Positions 5,245 through 5,824 of a stretch of DNA of 5,824 nucleotides are shown here, piece after piece (positions within the stretch are counted from its first letter, which is position 1; each line of letters opens with the position of its first letter). Source of the stretch: Chloroflexota bacterium (GTDB lineage: Bacteria > Chloroflexota > Limnocylindria > P2-11E); assembly GCA_005881085.1 (NCBI GenBank), contig VBGU01000169.1, positions 1 to 5,824 of the forward strand. The letters run 5' to 3'. Under the pieces are notes generated by a model. That model saw nothing but the letters and a program-made list of their open reading frames with translations, searched no databases and was not told the DNA's origin. Position numbers and translations under genes: made by a program.

Positions 5245-5824
5245 GTGAAGGTCGTTTGTTTACAAGAGAACCTGGCGCATGGGCTGGGAATCGTTGGGCG
5301 TGGGGTATCCACCCGGGGGAGTCTGCCGATCCTCGGCAACGTTCTGCTCCGTACCGATTCAGGCCGCCTTCGCTTGACGGCGACGAATCTTGAGGTGGGC
5401 ATCAACTAGGGCGCGATCACTGTGCCGGCCAAGCTCTTCATCGACTTCGTGAATTCGCTCCCGCCGGGGAACGTAGAGCTCTCGCTGAACGTCCGGACAA
5501 AGACCGTGCATCTGCGGTCCGGCCCGTACGAGGCGAACATCAAGGGGATGGACGCCGAGGAGTTCCCGATCATTCCACAGATCCCCGAAAAGCCGACCAC
5601 GCGTATGTCGCAGAGAACCCTCCGGCGGATGATCGCAGAGGTCGCGTTCGTTGCGGCGACAGATGACAGCCGGCCGGTGCTCACTGGGGTCCTCACCACA
5701 TTCGCCGGCGATCTCGTCACGATGGCGGCCGCCGACCCCTACCGGCTCTCGGTCCGACACGCGCGATTGCTTGATCGGGTCGATCCACAGATCGAGGTGA
5801 TCATTCCCGCAAAAAGCCTCTTCG
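5245..5824 (+). CDS. dnaN: DNA polymerase III beta sliding clamp, interrupted by an in-frame TAG (partial at the right edge)
   Basis: The gene encodes the ring-shaped clamp that tethers the replicative polymerase to DNA. From GTG at 5245, with GGAGG five bases upstream, the first 54 residues are a normal clamp start (CLQENLAHGLGIVGRG, then LPILGNVLLRTDSGRLRLTATNLEVGIN). A TAG at 5407-5409 follows. In the same frame, from 5410, normal clamp sequence resumes (GAITVPAKLFIDFVNSLPPG, later GMDAEEFPIIP and ADPYRLSVRHARL) for 138 codons to the window edge. Comparison with E. coli DnaN, where LEMEM and GATTVPA are separated by about a dozen residues, shows that about ten residues of domain 1 are absent. 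An in-frame deletion that created the stop explains this best. As dnaN is essential, a sequence or assembly error, a second copy, or restart at GTG 5422 must be considered. Family identity is certain; functionality is not. Confidence 0.93.
5407..5409 (+). other. In-frame stop codon / deletion scar in dnaN
   Basis: TAG falls directly between LEVGIN and GAITVPA with no frame change, in place of about ten expected codons. A deletion that joined TA of one codon to the last G of a later codon would leave just this. AGGG at 5408-5411 lies ten bases before GTG 5422, which could allow weak restart. Confidence 0.8.

Noticed and set aside
5305..5313. GTATCCACC, a DnaA-box-like sequence
   Set aside because: It lies inside the dnaN coding sequence in a conserved protein segment and has two mismatches, including the final base.

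Overview
The window is a chromosomal replication-origin neighbourhood from a GC-rich bacterium. It has the classic order (rpmH-rnpA-yidD-yidC-jag) divergent from (dnaA-oriC-dnaN). The start of the DnaN protein (KVVCLQENLAHGLGIVGRG...), the short single-domain type YidC and the high GC content suggest Chloroflexota or a related terrestrial phylum. This is inference from remembered family patterns, not from a search.

Layout: positions 673-1 (minus strand) hold the N-terminal half of an MFS-type transporter that runs off the left edge. A 60-bp gap with two hairpins separates it from the minus-strand operon rpmH (3338-3201), rnpA (3187-2840), yidD (2843-2619), yidC (2619-1660) and jag/khpB (1663-734). 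The last four genes are chained by GTGA, TGATG and ATGA stop/start overlaps. The operon supplies a ribosomal protein, the protein subunit of RNase P, the membrane insertase with its accessory factor, and an RNA-binding KH-R3H protein. A 219-bp divergent intergenic region (3339-3557) carries the promoters and two perfect inverted repeats. On the plus strand, dnaA (3558-4931) is complete and has every hallmark motif of the initiator.

The 313-bp dnaA-dnaN gap (4932-5244) is the probable oriC. It has two perfect DnaA boxes and one degenerate box, spaced about two helical turns apart. Close to dnaN there is a further weak DnaA box in the opposite orientation, followed directly by a run of CTA-type triplets that matches the DnaA-trio architecture of basal unwinding elements.

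The most striking anomaly is in dnaN (5245 to the right edge). After a normal 54-residue start the frame meets TAG at 5407-5409. The coding sequence then resumes in the same frame with normal clamp sequence, but about ten expected residues are missing. It is either a natural lesion in an essential gene or a sequence/assembly error, and it deserves checking. Otherwise this is a core-genome region. I see no mobile element, CRISPR array, tRNA or rRNA, and nothing that amounts to an undescribed multi-gene system.
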